Assembly (NCBI RefSeq): GCF_005048155.1
Contig: NZ_SUMB01000014.1
Coordinates: forward strand, 186,001-250,000
DNA: 64,000 nucleotides
Reading direction: 5' to 3'
Source: Streptomyces piniterrae
GTDB lineage: Bacteria > Actinomycetota > Actinomycetes > Streptomycetales > Streptomycetaceae
The notes under the pieces are model-generated. The model was not told the origin of the DNA. It saw nothing but the letters and a program-made list of their open reading frames with translations, and made no database searches. Every line of letters begins with the position of its first letter. The first letter of the stretch is position 1. Position numbers and translations under genes: made by a program. Positions 7,827 through 16,429 of this stretch are shown one piece after another.

Positions 7827-8615
7827 TCAAGCGAACGCCACCTGGTAGATGCCACCGGCGATGGCTCCGCCGATCAGCGGGCCGACGACCGGGATCCATG
7901 CATAACCCCAGTCTGAACCGCCCTTGTTCGGCAGCGGCAGCAGTGCGTGAACAATGCGCGGGCCGAGGTCGCGGACCGGGTTGATGGCGTATCCGGTCGG
8001 GCCGCCCAGCGACAGACCGATGCCGACGACCATCAGTGCGACCAGCAGCGTGCCGATCACGCCGACGCCCTTGCCGTTGTCACTGAGGCCGAGGGTGAGG
8101 ATCGCCAGCACGAGCACGATGGTGGCGATGATCTCGGTGGCCAGGTTCTGTACGACGTTCCGGATCTCCGGGCCGGTGGAGAAGATGCCCAGGACCGGGC
8201 CCGCCTTGGGAGCGGCCTTCGGGTCGACCAGGCCCTCCTCGCTGGTGTGGTTCGCCAGCACTTCGGGGTCGGTCAGATGGGCCCGGAACTGTCCGTAGTA
8301 GGTGATCCAGACCAGCACCGCGCCGATCATGGCGCCGAGCATCTCGCCGCCGAAGTAGACGGGCACCTGGTTCCACTCGATCCCGCCCTTGATGGCGAGG
8401 CCGATGGTGACCGCGGGGTTGAGATGGGCGCCGGACTTCACGGCGATGTAGGCGCCCGTGAGGACGGCGAAGCCCCACCCGAAGGCGATGGCCACCCATC
8501 CGGCGTTGAAAGCCTTGGAGCGCTTGAACGTGACGGCGGCGCAGACGCCACCACCCATCAAGAGCAGTACGGCGGTACCGATTGTTTCGCTGAGGAAGAT
8601 GTCGGAGCTGGACAC
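7827..8615 (-). CDS. glpF: Glycerol uptake facilitator (aquaglyceroporin)
   Basis: A 262-residue MIP-family channel with six predicted membrane helices and two half-helix loops. The first signature is NPA (residues 66-68, in SGAHLNPAVTIG); the second is NPV rather than NPA (residues 212-214, in YAINPVRDLGPR), still followed by the Arg of the selectivity filter. It lets glycerol diffuse into the cell for GlpK to trap. GTG at 8615 is chosen because AAAGGAG stands seven bases upstream, whereas the frame open further upstream is Arg/Pro-rich and lacks a site. It is the first gene of glpFKD. Confidence 0.95.
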   Translation of the reverse strand: MSSSDIFLSETIGTAVLLLMGGGVCAAVTFKRSKAFNAGWVAIAFGWGFAVLTGAYIAVKSGAHLNPAVTIGLAIKGGIEWNQVPVYFGGEMLGAMIGAVLVWITYYGQFRAHLTDPEVLANHTSEEGLVDPKAAPKAGPVLGIFSTGPEIRNVVQNLATEIIATIVLVLAILTLGLSDNGKGVGVIGTLLVALMVVGIGLSLGGPTGYAINPVRDLGPRIVHALLPLPNKGGSDWGYAWIPVVGPLIGGAIAGGIYQVAFA

Positions 8616-8727
8616 CGGCGACTCCTTTGTCCTTCGTCCAGGGGAAGGCGAACCCCGGGTCCCTCCGGCGGTCCGCGCCCTCCGAGAGGGCGGTGGTCGG
8701 CCGGCGACAGCGACCACCATAGCGAAT

Positions 8728-8752
8728 ATTGTCGTTAGGTGTTCGACAATGC
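8728..8752. promoter_or_regulatory. Putative GylR operator upstream of glpF
   Basis: An inverted repeat ATTGTCG (8728-8734) and CGACAAT (8744-8750) lies about 115-135 bp before the glpF start. The 12-base string GTTCGACAATGC (8741-8752) recurs exactly upstream of gylR at 9632-9643, which suggests that one protein binds both sites. Confidence 0.65.
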
Positions 8753-8842
8753 CGACCGACGAACGGCAGTTTTGTTCACCTCCCGGACCCCGTCAAGGGT
8801 TCCGTGGCGAAAAACTTAGGTGAACAGAACGCCCGAATCGGG

Positions 8843-9607
8843 TCAGAACCGGCCCGCGCCAAGATCCCTTGAGACCGCACGGGCGCAATCGCGCACCGCA
8901 GCGATGATTTCCGGCCGCAGTTCGCCGTCCTTGCAGACCCGCTCGACGGCCCCGGTGACCCCCACCGCACCGACCGGCATCCGCCGCCGGTCGTGGATCG
9001 GCGCGGCCACCGAGGCGACGCCGTCCCAGGTCTCCTCGACGTCCGCGGCCCAGCCGCGGGCCCGGGTCAGGTCCAGCAGCCCCTCGAAGTCCTCCAGGCC
9101 GGTCACCGTGCGCGGCGTGAACGTCTCCCGGTCCGCCTCCACGACCTCGCTGTGCGCCACCGGGTCGTACGCCGACAGCACCTTGCCCAGCGCCGTGCTG
9201 TGCAGCGGCTGCATCGCACCGACCTCCAGCACCTGACGGCTGTCGTCCGGCCGGAAGACGTGGTGCACGATCAGCACGCCCTGCTGGTGCAGCACCCCCA
9301 GATAGACGCTCTCGCCACTCGAACGGGCCAGATCGTCGGTCCAGACGAGGGCGCGGGCGCGCAGCTCGTGCACGTCGAGATAGCTGTTGCCCAGACGCAG
9401 CAGCTCCGCGCCCAGCTGGTAGCGCCCGGACGCCGCGTCCTGCTCGACGAACCCCTCCTGCTGGAGCGTGCGCAGTATTCCGTGCGCGGTGCCCTTCGCC
9501 AGTCCCAGGGAAGAGGAGATGTCGGAGAGCCCCAGCCGCCGTTCCCCTCCGGCGAGCAGCCGCAGCATTGCGGCGGCTCGCTCCAGCGACTGGATCGTGC
9601 GTGCCAT
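8843..9607 (-). CDS. gylR: IclR-family regulator of glycerol operon
   Basis: A 254-residue IclR-type regulator. The N-terminal winged helix reads TIQSLERAAAMLRLLAGG, then LSDISSSLGLAKGTAHGILRTL; the C-terminal effector domain includes LHSTALGKVLSAY and the usual GVTGAVERVCKDGE. ATG 9607 is supported by GGAGG six to seven bases upstream. It is directly upstream of, and co-oriented with, glpFKD, the arrangement of the glycerol regulator GylR in Streptomyces, a repressor released by glycerol-3-phosphate. The shared GTTCGACAATGC motif upstream of both units implies autoregulation. Confidence 0.92.
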   Translation of the reverse strand: MARTIQSLERAAAMLRLLAGGERRLGLSDISSSLGLAKGTAHGILRTLQQEGFVEQDAASGRYQLGAELLRLGNSYLDVHELRARALVWTDDLARSSGESVYLGVLHQQGVLIVHHVFRPDDSRQVLEVGAMQPLHSTALGKVLSAYDPVAHSEVVEADRETFTPRTVTGLEDFEGLLDLTRARGWAADVEETWDGVASVAAPIHDRRRMPVGAVGVTGAVERVCKDGELRPEIIAAVRDCARAVSRDLGAGRF

Positions 9608-9631
9608 CAGGCAACCTCCGAAGAGTGAACG

Positions 9632-9648
9632 GTTCGACAATGCTGAAC
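9632..9648. promoter_or_regulatory. Putative GylR operator upstream of gylR
   Basis: GTTCGACAATGCTGAAC has GTTC/GAAC inverted ends and starts 25 bp upstream of the gylR ATG. Its first 12 bases match the site before glpF exactly, consistent with autoregulation. Confidence 0.65.
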
Positions 9649-9849
9649 GATATCGGCCCATGCCGACTCTTGGGGAGTGAATGTGACTACCCCAACGATC
9701 ATGGATAGTGCAGTAGGTCCCGGCCATGGTCCGGCTGTCCACGCCGTGAAACAGGCAGCCCCCGAAGCGGACCGGCAGCTACGCTGGCCGGGTGCGCCCT
9801 CTACCGGAGGACGCAAAGCCGACAGCCGTCGCAACCAGGGAGCACCTCC

Positions 9850-12800
9850 ATGGCCTCGAACATGCCATCGTCCACCAGCCCGTCCCGCGTCGAATCCCGC
9901 GGCGAATCCCTCCGGGAGGCACTCGCCTCACGGGTGGTGGTAGCCGACGGCGCGATGGGCACGATGCTGCAGGCGCAGGATCCGTCGATGGAGGACTTCC
10001 AGCAGCTGGAGGGCTGCAACGAGATCCTCAACGTCACCCGGCCCGACATCGTGCGCTCGGTGCACGAGGAGTACTTCGCGGTCGGCGTCGACTGCGTCGA
10101 GACCAACACCTTCGGCGCGAACTACGCCGCCATGGCGGAGTACGACATCCCCGAGCGGGTCTACGAGCTCTCCGAGGCCGGCGCGCGCATCGCCCGCGAG
10201 GTCGCCGACGAGTTCACCGCCTCGACCGGCCAGCAGCGCTACGTCCTCGGCTCCATGGGTCCCGGCACCAAGCTGCCCACCCTGGGCCACGCCCCCTACG
10301 TCACCCTGCGCGACGCCTTCCAGCAGAACGCCGAGGGCATGATCGCCGGCGGCGCCGACGCGCTGCTCGTGGAGACCACCCAGGACCTCCTCCAGACCAA
10401 GGCCGCCATCCTCGGTGCCCGCCGCGCCCTCCAGGCCACCGGCACCGACCTCCCGGTGATCTGCTCGGTGACCGTCGAGACCACCGGCACCATGCTGCTG
10501 GGCTCGGAGATCGGCGCCGCGCTGACCGCGCTGGAGCCGCTGGGCATCGACATGATCGGCCTGAACTGCGCCACCGGCCCCGCCGAGATGAGCGAGCACC
10601 TGCGCTACCTCTCCCGGCACTCCCGCATCCCGATCTCCTGCATGCCCAACGCGGGCCTGCCGGTGCTGGGAAAGAACGGCGCGCACTACCCCCTGACCCC
10701 CGGCGAGCTCGCCGACGCCCAGGAGACCTTCGTCGCCGAATACGGCCTCTCGCTGGTCGGCGGCTGCTGCGGCACCACCCCGGAGCATCTGCGGCAGGTC
10801 GTCGAGCGGGTCCGCGGCGCCGCCCCGACGACACGTGACGTACGCCCCGAGCCGGGCGCCGCCTCCCTCTACCAGACCGTGCCGTTCCGCCAGGACACCT
10901 CCTACCTGGCGATCGGCGAGCGGACCAACGCCAACGGGTCGAAGAAGTTCCGCGAGGCGATGCTGGCCGGCCGCTGGGACGACTGTGTGGAGATGGCCCG
11001 CGACCAGATCCGCGAGGGCGCGCACATGCTGGACCTGTGCGTCGACTACGTCGGCCGGGACGGCGTCGCCGACATGGAGGAGCTGGCCGGCCGCTTCGCC
11101 ACCGCCTCCACCCTGCCCATCGTGCTGGACTCCACCGAACTGAACGTGATCCAGGCCGGCCTGGAGAAGCTGGGCGGCCGCGCGGTCATCAACTCCGTCA
11201 ACTACGAGGACGGCGACGGCCCCGAGTCCCGGTTCGCCAAGGTCACCGCGCTGGCCGCCGAGCACGGCGCGGCGCTGATCGCGCTGACCATCGACGAGGA
11301 GGGCCAGGCCCGCACCGTCGAGCACAAGGTCGCCATCGCCGAGCGGCTGATCGACGACCTCACCGGCAACTGGGGCATCTGGGAGTCGGACATCCTCATC
11401 GACTGTCTGACCTTCACCATCTGCACCGGTCAGGAGGAGTCCCGCAAGGACGGCATCGCCACCATCGAGGCGATCCGGGAGCTGAAGAAGCGTCACCCCG
11501 AGGTGCAGACCACCCTGGGTCTGTCGAACATCTCCTTCGGCCTCAACCCGGCCGCCCGTATCGTCCTCAACTCCGTCTTCCTCGACGAGTGCGTCAAGGC
11601 CGGCCTGGACTCGGCCATCGTGCACGCCTCGAAGATCCTGCCGATCGCCCGGCTGGAGGAAGAGCAGGTCAAGACCGCCCTCGACCTGATCTACGACCGC
11701 CGCAGCGAGGGCTACGACCCGCTCCAGAAGCTGATGGAGCTCTTCGAGGGCGCCACCGCCAAGTCCCTCAAGGCGGGCAAGGCCGAGGAGCTCGCAGCCC
11801 TCCCGCTGGACGAACGGCTCCAGCGCCGCATCATCGACGGCGAGAAGAACGGCCTGGAGGCCGACCTGGACGAGGCCCTCCAGGCCCGGCCCGCCCTCGA
11901 CATCGTCAACGACACCCTCCTGGAGGGCATGAAGGTCGTCGGCGAACTCTTCGGCTCCGGCCAGATGCAGCTGCCGTTCGTGCTCCAGTCCGCCGAGGTC
12001 ATGAAGACCGCGGTGGCCTACCTGGAGCCGCACATGGAGAAGTCCGACGACGAGGGCAAGGGCACCATCGTCCTCGCCACCGTCCGCGGCGACGTCCACG
12101 ACATCGGCAAGAACCTCGTCGACATCATCCTGTCCAACAACGGCTACAACGTCGTCAACCTCGGCATCAAGCAGCCCGTCTCGGCGATCCTGGAAGCCGC
12201 GGAGGAGCACAAGGCCGATGTCATCGGGATGTCCGGTCTGCTGGTCAAGTCCACGGTGATCATGAAGGAGAACCTGGAGGAGCTCAACCAGCGCAAGATG
12301 GCCGCGGACTTCCCCGTCATCCTCGGCGGTGCCGCCCTCACCCGCGCCTACGTCGAGCAGGACCTGCACGAGATCTACGAGGGCGAAGTCCGCTACGCCC
12401 GCGACGCGTTCGAGGGCCTGCGCCTGATGGACGCGCTGATCGCCGTCAAGCGCGGGGTGCCCGGCGCCACGCTCCCCGAGCTCAAGCAGCGCCGCGTCCC
12501 CAAGCGGGACACGGCCGCCTTGGAGATCGAGGAGCCCCAGGGCGCGGTGCGCTCCGACGTCGCCGTCGACAACCCGGTGCCCACGCCGCCGTTCTGGGGC
12601 ACCCGCGTCGTCAAGGGCATCCAGCTGGCGGACTACGCCTCCTGGCTCGACGAGGGTGCGCTCTTCAAGGGCCAGTGGGGCCTCAAGCAGGCCCGCGCCG
12701 GTGACGGACCGACGTACGAGGAACTGGTCGAGACCGAGGGCCGCCCCCGGCTCCGCGGCTGGCTCGACAAGCTGCAGACCGAGAACCTGCTGGAAGCCGC

Positions 12801-13371
12801 CGTCGTGCACGGCTACTTCCCGTGCGTCTCCAAGGGCGAGGACCTGATCCTCCTCAACGAGGACGGCTCCGAGCGCACCCGCTTCACCTTCCCGCGCCAG
12901 CGCCGCGGCCGGCGGCTGTGCCTGGCGGACTACTTCCGCCCGGAGGAGTCCGGCGAGACCGATGTCGTCGGCCTTCAGGTCGTCACCGTCGGCTCGAAGA
13001 TCGGCGGCGCCACCGCGGAGCTCTTCGAGGCCAACGCCTACCGCGACTACCTCGAACTGCACGGGCTGTCCGTCCAGCTGGCCGAGGCGCTCGCCGAGTA
13101 CTGGCACGCACGGGTCCGTGCGGAGCTGGGCTTCGCCGGCGAGGACCCGGCCGACGTCGAGGACATGTTCGCGCTCAAGTACCGCGGCGCGCGTTTCTCG
13201 CTCGGCTACGGGGCCTGCCCCGACCTGGAGGACCGGGCCAAGATCGCCGACCTCCTCCAGCCGGAGCGGATCGGCGTCGAGCTCTCCGAGGAGTTCCAGC
13301 TCCACCCGGAGCAGTCCACCGACGCGATCGTCATCCACCACCCGGAGGCCAAGTACTTCAACGCGCGGTAG
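9850..13371 (+). CDS. metH: Cobalamin-dependent methionine synthase
   Basis: A 1173-residue MetH that transfers a methyl group from 5-methyltetrahydrofolate to homocysteine. Domains in order: homocysteine-binding barrel with zinc cysteines (GLNCATGP and LVGGCCGTTPEH), pterin-binding domain (IGERTNANGSKKFREAML), cobalamin cap and B12 domain with the Asp-x-His-x-x-Gly motif (DVHDIGKNLVDII, Asp748 and His750), and the C-terminal reactivation domain binding S-adenosylmethionine (KYRGARFSLGYGACPDL). The length is slightly shorter than the E. coli enzyme (about 1230). ATG 9850 follows GGGAG by seven bases. It is divergent from gylR. No clear cobalamin riboswitch was seen in the 240-bp leader. Confidence 0.96.
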   Translation: MASNMPSSTSPSRVESRGESLREALASRVVVADGAMGTMLQAQDPSMEDFQQLEGCNEILNVTRPDIVRSVHEEYFAVGVDCVETNTFGANYAAMAEYDIPERVYELSEAGARIAREVADEFTASTGQQRYVLGSMGPGTKLPTLGHAPYVTLRDAFQQNAEGMIAGGADALLVETTQDLLQTKAAILGARRALQATGTDLPVICSVTVETTGTMLLGSEIGAALTALEPLGIDMIGLNCATGPAEMSEHLRYLSRHSRIPISCMPNAGLPVLGKNGAHYPLTPGELADAQETFVAEYGLSLVGGCCGTTPEHLRQVVERVRGAAPTTRDVRPEPGAASLYQTVPFRQDTSYLAIGERTNANGSKKFREAMLAGRWDDCVEMARDQIREGAHMLDLCVDYVGRDGVADMEELAGRFATASTLPIVLDSTELNVIQAGLEKLGGRAVINSVNYEDGDGPESRFAKVTALAAEHGAALIALTIDEEGQARTVEHKVAIAERLIDDLTGNWGIWESDILIDCLTFTICTGQEESRKDGIATIEAIRELKKRHPEVQTTLGLSNISFGLNPAARIVLNSVFLDECVKAGLDSAIVHASKILPIARLEEEQVKTALDLIYDRRSEGYDPLQKLMELFEGATAKSLKAGKAEELAALPLDERLQRRIIDGEKNGLEADLDEALQARPALDIVNDTLLEGMKVVGELFGSGQMQLPFVLQSAEVMKTAVAYLEPHMEKSDDEGKGTIVLATVRGDVHDIGKNLVDIILSNNGYNVVNLGIKQPVSAILEAAEEHKADVIGMSGLLVKSTVIMKENLEELNQRKMAADFPVILGGAALTRAYVEQDLHEIYEGEVRYARDAFEGLRLMDALIAVKRGVPGATLPELKQRRVPKRDTAALEIEEPQGAVRSDVAVDNPVPTPPFWGTRVVKGIQLADYASWLDEGALFKGQWGLKQARAGDGPTYEELVETEGRPRLRGWLDKLQTENLLEAAVVHGYFPCVSKGEDLILLNEDGSERTRFTFPRQRRGRRLCLADYFRPEESGETDVVGLQVVTVGSKIGGATAELFEANAYRDYLELHGLSVQLAEALAEYWHARVRAELGFAGEDPADVEDMFALKYRGARFSLGYGACPDLEDRAKIADLLQPERIGVELSEEFQLHPEQSTDAIVIHHPEAKYFNAR

Positions 13372-13394
13372 CGGGGTGAAGCTCCGGCCGGGGG

Positions 13395-13413
13395 TCCGGG
13401 GGTTGCCCCCGGA
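13395..13413 (+). terminator. metH terminator hairpin
   Basis: TCCGGGGG (13395-13402) pairs perfectly with CCCCCGGA (13406-13413) around a TTG loop, 24 bp after the metH stop. This hairpin type recurs widely in Streptomyces intergenic DNA. Confidence 0.6.
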
Positions 13414-13612
13414 GATCACGGCACGCGCGGTAGCGAGTGATAACGCGCCGTAGTGAAAATGGGGCTTTGGGGCGACGGTGAGCCCGCTCACCACGCGTCC
13501 CGGCACACACAGAAGTACACTGGTCGGTCCGGTAGCGGCCGGTCGTCACCCCACTCCGGGGCGGCGGCCGGCCCTTTCGTCCCTTCGGGGACGCCCCAAC
13601 GGAGGTGGATGG

Positions 13613-14314
13613 ATGACCAGCAGCATCCCCGCAGTCGGCACCCGTACGGCCGAAGCCGCGACCCTCCAGGCCGTCTTCCTCGATCTGGACGGCACCCTCG
13701 TCGACACCGAGGGCTTCTGGTGGGAGGCCGAGGCCGAGGTCTTCGCGGAGCTGGGCCACATCCTGGACGACAGCCACCGCGAGGTGGTCGTCGGCGGCCC
13801 GATGACCCGCAGTGCCGGCTACCTTCTGCAGGCCACCGGCGCGAACATCGGCCTGGCCGAGCTGAGCGCGCTGCTCAACGCGCGGTTCCTGGCCCGGATC
13901 GGGCGCGGTGTCCCGCTGATGCCGGGCGCCCGCAGGCTGCTGGCCGAACTCGCCGCCCACGAGGTGCCGACCGCCCTGGTCTCCGCCTCGCACCGCAGCA
14001 TCATCGACGAGATGCTGCACTCGCTGGGCCCGGAGCACTTCCGGCTGACCCTGGCGGGCGACGAGCTCAAGCGCACCAAACCGCACCCGGACCCCTATCT
14101 GACGGCCGCCCGCCGGCTGGGCGTGGACCCGGCGCGCTGCGCCGTCGTCGAGGACACCATCACCGGAGTCACGTCGGGTGAGGCGGCCGGCTGCCGGGTC
14201 GTCGCGGTGCCGTCGGTGAAACCGATCCCGCCAGCCGCGGGCCGCACCCTCCGCCGCTCGCTCGAAGAGGTCGACGTGCCATTTCTCCGGTCGCTGATCA
14301 CGGAAAGCTCTTAA
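13613..14314 (+). CDS. HAD-family hydrolase (phosphoglycolate phosphatase-like)
   Basis: A 233-residue haloacid-dehalogenase-fold phosphatase. Motif I is FLDLDGTLVDTEG (nucleophile Asp24 and acid/base Asp26), motif II is ALVSASHR, motif III is the Lys in LKRTKPHPDPYL, and motif IV is CAVVEDTITGVTSG. The cap is of the beta-phosphoglucomutase/GPH type. The substrate cannot be told from sequence. ATG 13613 is set by GGAGGTGG a few bases upstream. It lies 240 bp downstream of metH on the same strand, but the hairpin between them suggests separate transcription. Confidence 0.85.
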   Translation: MTSSIPAVGTRTAEAATLQAVFLDLDGTLVDTEGFWWEAEAEVFAELGHILDDSHREVVVGGPMTRSAGYLLQATGANIGLAELSALLNARFLARIGRGVPLMPGARRLLAELAAHEVPTALVSASHRSIIDEMLHSLGPEHFRLTLAGDELKRTKPHPDPYLTAARRLGVDPARCAVVEDTITGVTSGEAAGCRVVAVPSVKPIPPAAGRTLRRSLEEVDVPFLRSLITESS

Positions 14315-14689
14315 CGTGCTCACCGAGCGTGTCGCGCGAAAAAGCCGGCGGAACTCAGGGCAGCGGCGCGCTTATTTTCCGTAACGAATGCACTGGCTGA
14401 ATTCCCGCATCGCCACGCCGAATAAATGGCGTGAGGTTTCTCACGTGCCGGGGCGTCGACAGCAGCCGTAACAGGTGTTCCAGGGGGTCTTTCTGCCGGT
14501 ATCTACGGGGGTAAGTGTCCGGATTGGTGGAACAACGCGCCGATCGTTCCACCGTCCGGATATCGGTCACGGTGCCATTGCCCTCTGCCGCCCATATCGA
14601 TTCAACTCCGTTGTGTCCCGGACCGACTGGCCGTCCCTACTAATGTCGTCGCGAGCAACACCTCTGCGCAGAGAAGGAACCTGCCGACG
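14315..14689. other. 375-bp intergenic region, regulatory
   Basis: No gene is supported here. The region is less GC-rich than its surroundings (for example 14371-14450). It contains small hairpins (CACGCC/GGCGTG at 14414-14433 and GTGAG/CTCAC at 14431-14444) and the longer inverted repeat at 14518-14560. It should carry the HAD gene terminator and the promoter of the solute-binding protein gene. Confidence 0.6.
14518..14560. promoter_or_regulatory. 43-bp inverted repeat upstream of solute-binding gene
   Basis: TCCGGA-TT-GGTGGAAC (14518-14533) is mirrored by GTTCCACC-G-TCCGGA (14546-14560) around a 12-bp centre. The two 8-bp arms GGTGGAAC/GTTCCACC are perfect, and each flank is itself the palindrome TCCGGA. 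It lies 130-170 bp before the lipoprotein start, so it may be an operator or a transcribed hairpin. Confidence 0.5.
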
Positions 14690-16297
14690 ATGAATCGCAA
14701 GACCTTGGTGCTGCCGGCACTGGCCGGTCTGCTCGCGCCCGTGCTCGCCGCCTGCGGCACCACGGACGGCGCGGGCGAGGGCGGCGACCCCATCGTCGTC
14801 GGAATCGCCTCCCGCATCGAGGCCACCAAGGAAGCGCCCGCGCCCCTCGACCCGGCGCAGGCGTATGACGTCGACGCGTGGAACATGCTGCGCGGCACCC
14901 TCCAGACGCTGATGCGGCTGCCCAGGACCGGCACCGCGCCGGTCCCCGAGGCCGCCGAGTCCTGCGGCTTCCGCGACACCCAGAACGAGCAGTACCGCTG
15001 CACTCTGCGCACCGGCCTGAAGTTCTCCAACGGCGACGCGCTGACCGCGCAGGACGTCAAGTACTCCATCGACCGCATGCGGGCCGTGAACTACCGCAAC
15101 GGCCCGGTCTCGCTGCTCAGCGCCGTCGACAGGGTCGAGACGCCCAGCGACACCGAGGTGGTCTTCCACCTCAAGAAGCCGGACGCCACCTTCCCGCAGA
15201 AGCTCGCCACGCCCGCCGCCGCGATCCTCTCCCGCGAGGTGTACCCCAAGAACAGCCTCCACAAGGGCTTCGAGCTGGTCGGCTCCGGCCCGTACACCCT
15301 CAAGACCGAGACCAGCGGCGACCACATCACCAAGGCCGTCTTCACCAAGAACCCCGACTACAAGGGCGGGATCACGGTGAAGAACAGCAGGGTCGAAATG
15401 CGGTTCTTCGACGACTCCGATGCCATGGAGAAGGCGCTGCGCAAGGGTGACATCGACCTGATGTACCGCGGTCTGTCGCCCGACCAGATCAAGCGCCTGC
15501 AGAACGCCCGGGAGCAGCACATCGCCCTCCAGGAGATGCCCGGCCAGGAGATCCGCTACCTCGCCTTCAACACCAAGGACCCGTCCGTCTCCGACAAGGC
15601 CGTACGGAAGGCGATCGCGCAGGTCGTCAACCGCTCCCAGCTGGTGCGCGACGTCTACGGCTACACCGGCGACCCGCTCTACTCGCTGGTCCCCACCGGC
15701 CTGACCGGCCACATCAACTCGTTCTTCACCAAGTACGGCAACCCCAACGTCGCCGCCGCCCGCAAGACCCTCCAGCAGGCGAACATCACCACCCCGGTGA
15801 AGCTGACCCTCGCGTACACCACGAACCACTACGGCGCCAGCACCGCCAAGGAGTTCCGTACGCTGCAGAGCCAGCTCAACAACACCAAGCTGTTCGACAT
15901 CAGCCTCAAGGGCATCGACAACTGGCAGCAGTACCGGACGGAGACCACCGGCGGAAAGTACGCCGCGTTCGGTATGGGCTGGTTCGCCGACATCCCGGAC
16001 GCGGACAACTACATCGCGCCGTTCATCGGCAAGGGGAACTTCCTCAACTCCCCGTACCGCAACACCAAGATCGAGTCGCAGCTGATCCCGACCACCCGCC
16101 AGCAGACCGACCGCAATTCCGCCGCGGCCGGCTTCAAGCAGGCGCAGGACATCATCGCCGACGACATCCCGCTGGTTCCGATCTGGCAGGGCAGGACGTA
16201 CGTCGCCGCCCGTGACGACGTCACCGGCCTGGAGTGGGTCCTCAACTCCTCCTCGTCGCTGCAGATCTGGGAACTCAGCCGCGGCGTCGCCGACTGA
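14690..16297 (+). CDS. ABC transporter solute-binding lipoprotein, family 5
   Basis: A 535-residue extracytoplasmic solute-binding protein of the peptide/nickel type. It has a lipoprotein signal with lipobox LAAC (Cys22) and should be anchored to the outer face of the membrane. The body has the family pattern YRCTLRTGLKFSNGDALTAQDVKYS and ends with DIIADDIPLVPIWQGRTYV. It probably binds oligopeptides. ATG 14690 follows GAAGGAA. The next gene (16430) encodes a clear paralogue, and no permease or ATPase genes are nearby, so the pair must use a transporter encoded elsewhere or act as sensors. Confidence 0.9.
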   Translation: MNRKTLVLPALAGLLAPVLAACGTTDGAGEGGDPIVVGIASRIEATKEAPAPLDPAQAYDVDAWNMLRGTLQTLMRLPRTGTAPVPEAAESCGFRDTQNEQYRCTLRTGLKFSNGDALTAQDVKYSIDRMRAVNYRNGPVSLLSAVDRVETPSDTEVVFHLKKPDATFPQKLATPAAAILSREVYPKNSLHKGFELVGSGPYTLKTETSGDHITKAVFTKNPDYKGGITVKNSRVEMRFFDDSDAMEKALRKGDIDLMYRGLSPDQIKRLQNAREQHIALQEMPGQEIRYLAFNTKDPSVSDKAVRKAIAQVVNRSQLVRDVYGYTGDPLYSLVPTGLTGHINSFFTKYGNPNVAAARKTLQQANITTPVKLTLAYTTNHYGASTAKEFRTLQSQLNNTKLFDISLKGIDNWQQYRTETTGGKYAAFGMGWFADIPDADNYIAPFIGKGNFLNSPYRNTKIESQLIPTTRQQTDRNSAAAGFKQAQDIIADDIPLVPIWQGRTYVAARDDVTGLEWVLNSSSSLQIWELSRGVAD

Positions 16298-16429
16298 CAA
16301 CGGGGCGCAGGACCCGCATCGTTTCCAACGGGGGACACGGTGCGGCACATAAAGGAAACCCATATCGCCGCGGCGCCATGTCGCGGCCCGACCATGCAGT
16401 AGCACTGCCCAGATCGTGAGGACCGCGTA

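Noticed and set aside
9809..9820. GGACGCAAAGCC in the metH leader, identical to a core string of c-di-GMP-I riboswitches
   Set aside because: The partner elements of that aptamer (a GGCAAACC-like arm and the second paired stem) are not visible, and a cobalamin box is also missing. A covariance-model scan would decide; at present chance is more likely.
9928..13506. Very long reverse-strand open frame opposite metH (about 1190 codons)
   Set aside because: It mirrors the GC-biased third positions of metH, has no ribosome site, and its translation is low-complexity Val/Gly/Asp/Leu. It is a shadow frame.
14355..14570. Short reverse-strand open frame of 71 codons in the 375-bp gap
   Set aside because: No ribosome site, no recognisable motif, and it covers the inverted repeat region; most likely non-coding.
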